Of a stretch of 5,522 nucleotides of DNA, positions 4,092 through 5,522 are shown piece after piece. The stretch covers positions 1-5,522 of the forward strand of contig BNUF01000162.1 of NCBI GenBank assembly GCA_025997155.1. The letters run 5' to 3'. This stretch comes from Clostridia bacterium. GTDB taxonomy: Bacteria > Bacillota > Clostridia > Lachnospirales > WQUN01. Below the pieces are notes generated by a model. That model saw only the letters and a list, made by a program, of their open reading frames with translations. It was not told where the DNA came from and made no database searches. How positions within the stretch are numbered: the stretch's first letter is position 1; every line of letters starts with the position of its first letter. The translations under genes and the position numbers were made by a program.

Positions 4092-5522
4092 ATGATGAAT
4101 GATACTTTTGCCGCTAAATTAATAGCTGAAAACAGCCGGCTTAAAACCGAAATCTTCGCGCTTAACAGCGAAGCCGATAAGTTACGCGGCAATGTCGAAA
4201 GCCTTGCCGTTGAAGCTAAAACACTCGCTGTCCAAAACGAGTGCCTTGCTGCCGAAGTCGCAAAACTCAAAGCTGACAACCATTGGTACCTCGAACAGCT
4301 TAGGCTGTCCAAGCACCGCAAATTTGGCGCGTCGTCTGAAAAGACTTCGACACACGAGCAACTGACTTTGGGTCTGTTCAACGAGGCCGAGGTCTTCGCA
4401 AACCCCAAAGCCCCGGAGCCGACACTTGAACAGGTTGCGGCGCATACGCGCAAGAAGCGCAAAGGCAAGCGCGACGAACTTTACAGCGGCTTGCCGACCG
4501 AACAGATTATTCACGAACTGCCCGAAGACGAGCGTATATGCCCGGACTGCGGCAATCCGCTCCACGCTTGCGGACACGAGGTTATAAGGCGCGAAGTCGA
4601 GATTATCCCCGCAAAAGTTACTGCTATAGAACACGTTCAGGCCGTATACGCTTGCCGCCATTGCGAACAGACCTCCGACGCGGACGCCTTGCCGATGGTG
4701 AAATCGTCCGTTCCCGCGCCCGTTATCAGCAATAGCGGCGTTGCGAGTCCGAGCTTGGTATCATATATAATATCCAACAAATACACACTCGCGCTGCCGC
4801 TGTACCGCCAACAACAGGAGCTTGCCCGGATGGGCGTGACCATTTCAAGGCAGACTTTGGCGAATTGGGTTATATATATCGTTGAAAAATGGCTTCGCAT
4901 AATATACGATTTAATGAAAATCGAACTCGTCAAAAATGATATATTACACGCAGATGAAACGACAATGCAGGTTATTAAGGAACAGGGGCGCAAGGCGTCG
5001 CAGAATTCGTATATGTGGCTTTATCATACGGGAAAGTACGCCGAACGGCACGTCGCTCTGTACGAATACCAGCCGACGCGGGAGAAAGGTGCCGCGAGCG
5101 CGTTCCTTAAAGGGTTTACGGGATACCTGCACGTCGATGGCTACGCGGGATATAAACATCTCGAAAAACTTGGCGTAACGCTTGTCGAGTGCTGGGCGCA
5201 CGCAAGGCGCAAATTCGACGAAGCGCTGAAAGCCTTGCCCAAAGAAGACCGCGTAAATGCCGTCGCCAACATCGGGTTCTTGTACTGCAACAAACTGTTC
5301 GAGTTGGAGAGGACATACGACGAAGCGAACCTAACCCTCGACGAGCGGAAGAAGCGGCGGGAAGCCGAATCCCGCCCCGTCGCCGAGGCGTTCTTCGCGT
5401 GGGCGAAAGAAAACTACGACAAAGCCTTGCCCAAAAGCTTGCTTTTCAAAGCCTTGGAGTATGCCGTCAACCAAGAGCAATGGCTTATGAACTTCCTCTT
5501 GGACGGACGGCTGGAACTTTCC
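4092..5522 (+). CDS. tnpC: IS66 family DDE transposase TnpC, 3' end outside window
   Basis: Open for 477 codons to the last base with no stop; full proteins of the family have roughly 500-540 residues. It catalyses cleavage and strand transfer of the element. Order of domains: a Leu/Ala-rich coiled coil (about 4-62); the IS66 helix-turn-helix region with LEQLRLSKHRKFGASSEK (67-84); a basic KKRKGKR stretch; an IS66 zinc-binding domain with Cys pairs C150/C153 and C188/C191; then the DDE domain with D288 in HADET and D349 in VDGYAGY, followed by CWAHARRKF. The third catalytic residue, the Glu of the NN.AER motif, should lie just after the final residues (LLDGRLELS). The start is ATGATG at 4092/4095 with no Shine-Dalgarno. 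The promoter at 4057-4085 predicts a start at 4092. No frameshift is seen. Confidence 0.93.
   Translation, partial: MMNDTFAAKLIAENSRLKTEIFALNSEADKLRGNVESLAVEAKTLAVQNECLAAEVAKLKADNHWYLEQLRLSKHRKFGASSEKTSTHEQLTLGLFNEAEVFANPKAPEPTLEQVAAHTRKKRKGKRDELYSGLPTEQIIHELPEDERICPDCGNPLHACGHEVIRREVEIIPAKVTAIEHVQAVYACRHCEQTSDADALPMVKSSVPAPVISNSGVASPSLVSYIISNKYTLALPLYRQQQELARMGVTISRQTLANWVIYIVEKWLRIIYDLMKIELVKNDILHADETTMQVIKEQGRKASQNSYMWLYHTGKYAERHVALYEYQPTREKGAASAFLKGFTGYLHVDGYAGYKHLEKLGVTLVECWAHARRKFDEALKALPKEDRVNAVANIGFLYCNKLFELERTYDEANLTLDERKKRREAESRPVAEAFFAWAKENYDKALPKSLLFKALEYAVNQEQWLMNFLLDGRLELS

Larger units (their letters stand above)
3073..5522 (+). mobile_element. IS66-family insertion sequence (left part; right end outside window)
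   Basis: The element is recognised by its tnpA-tnpB-tnpC order, with TnpB a clear IS66 Orf2 protein and TnpC carrying the IS66 zinc-binding and DDE domains. The left tip is placed at GTAAGCGT (3073-3080), which agrees with the GTAAGCG ends I know for IS66-family inverted repeats. It falls inside a small gene, consistent with insertion. IS66 elements usually make 8-bp target duplications, so AAACATAC (3065-3072) should reappear after the right end; that is a prediction. The right inverted repeat and the last part of tnpC are not in the window. Nothing in tnpB or the visible tnpC is broken, so the copy could be active if the tnpA start is functional. Confidence 0.85.

Noticed and set aside
4182..4661. 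A 159-codon minus-strand open frame antisense to tnpC.
   Set aside because: The sense strand encodes clear IS66 TnpC domains; the antisense translation has no recognisable pattern.
1..5522. CRISPR arrays, tRNA or rRNA genes.
   Set aside because: No regularly spaced direct repeats, tRNA cloverleaf or T-loop motifs, or rRNA sequence were seen.

Overview
The window looks like accessory DNA of an anaerobic Bacillota (Clostridia-type) bacterium, probably a prophage or integrative conjugative element, with an IS66-family insertion sequence in it. The assignment rests on strong GGAGG ribosome-binding sites before almost every gene and on a set of small proteins (DUF5049, DUF4314, the so-called virulence-related protein, a gamma-glutamylcyclotransferase-like protein) that I associate with clostridial phages and conjugative elements. 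Species cannot be told from the sequence.

Region 1 (15-2664) is a compact plus-strand operon of six genes: a GGCT-like enzyme, a DUF5049 protein, a two-module hypothetical protein, a second hypothetical protein, a 290-residue virulence-related family protein and a DUF4314 protein. Neighbours overlap by 4 to 14 bases or sit 3 bases apart, and each start has its own Shine-Dalgarno sequence, so the genes are probably co-transcribed and translationally coupled. The operon probably continues upstream of the window.

Region 2 (2665-3072) is visibly richer in A+T. It holds two adjacent stem-loops just after the operon (a likely terminator), then an extended -10 promoter and the 5' part of a small gene for a one-helix membrane protein. 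That gene is cut at base 3072.

Region 3 (3073 to the end) is an IS66-family element. Its left tip starts GTAAGCGT inside the small membrane gene. It carries tnpA (unusual winged-helix-like N-terminus, no standard start codon), tnpB (typical IS66 Orf2) and tnpC (DDE transposase), which is open from 4092 to the last base of the window. tnpC is absent from simple ORF lists because its stop lies outside. The last catalytic Glu, the C-terminal domain and the right inverted repeat also lie outside.

The most notable structure is between tnpB and tnpC. A 13-bp terminator-like hairpin (4040-4075) carries a consensus sigma-A promoter, TTGACA-17-TAGAAT, with the -35 in its loop. The predicted transcription start falls on the tnpC ATG, so the transposase mRNA could be leaderless. 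No clearly new defence or effector system was found. The best leads are this promoter/terminator arrangement, the odd tnpA N-terminus and start, and the undescribed proteins of the operon.
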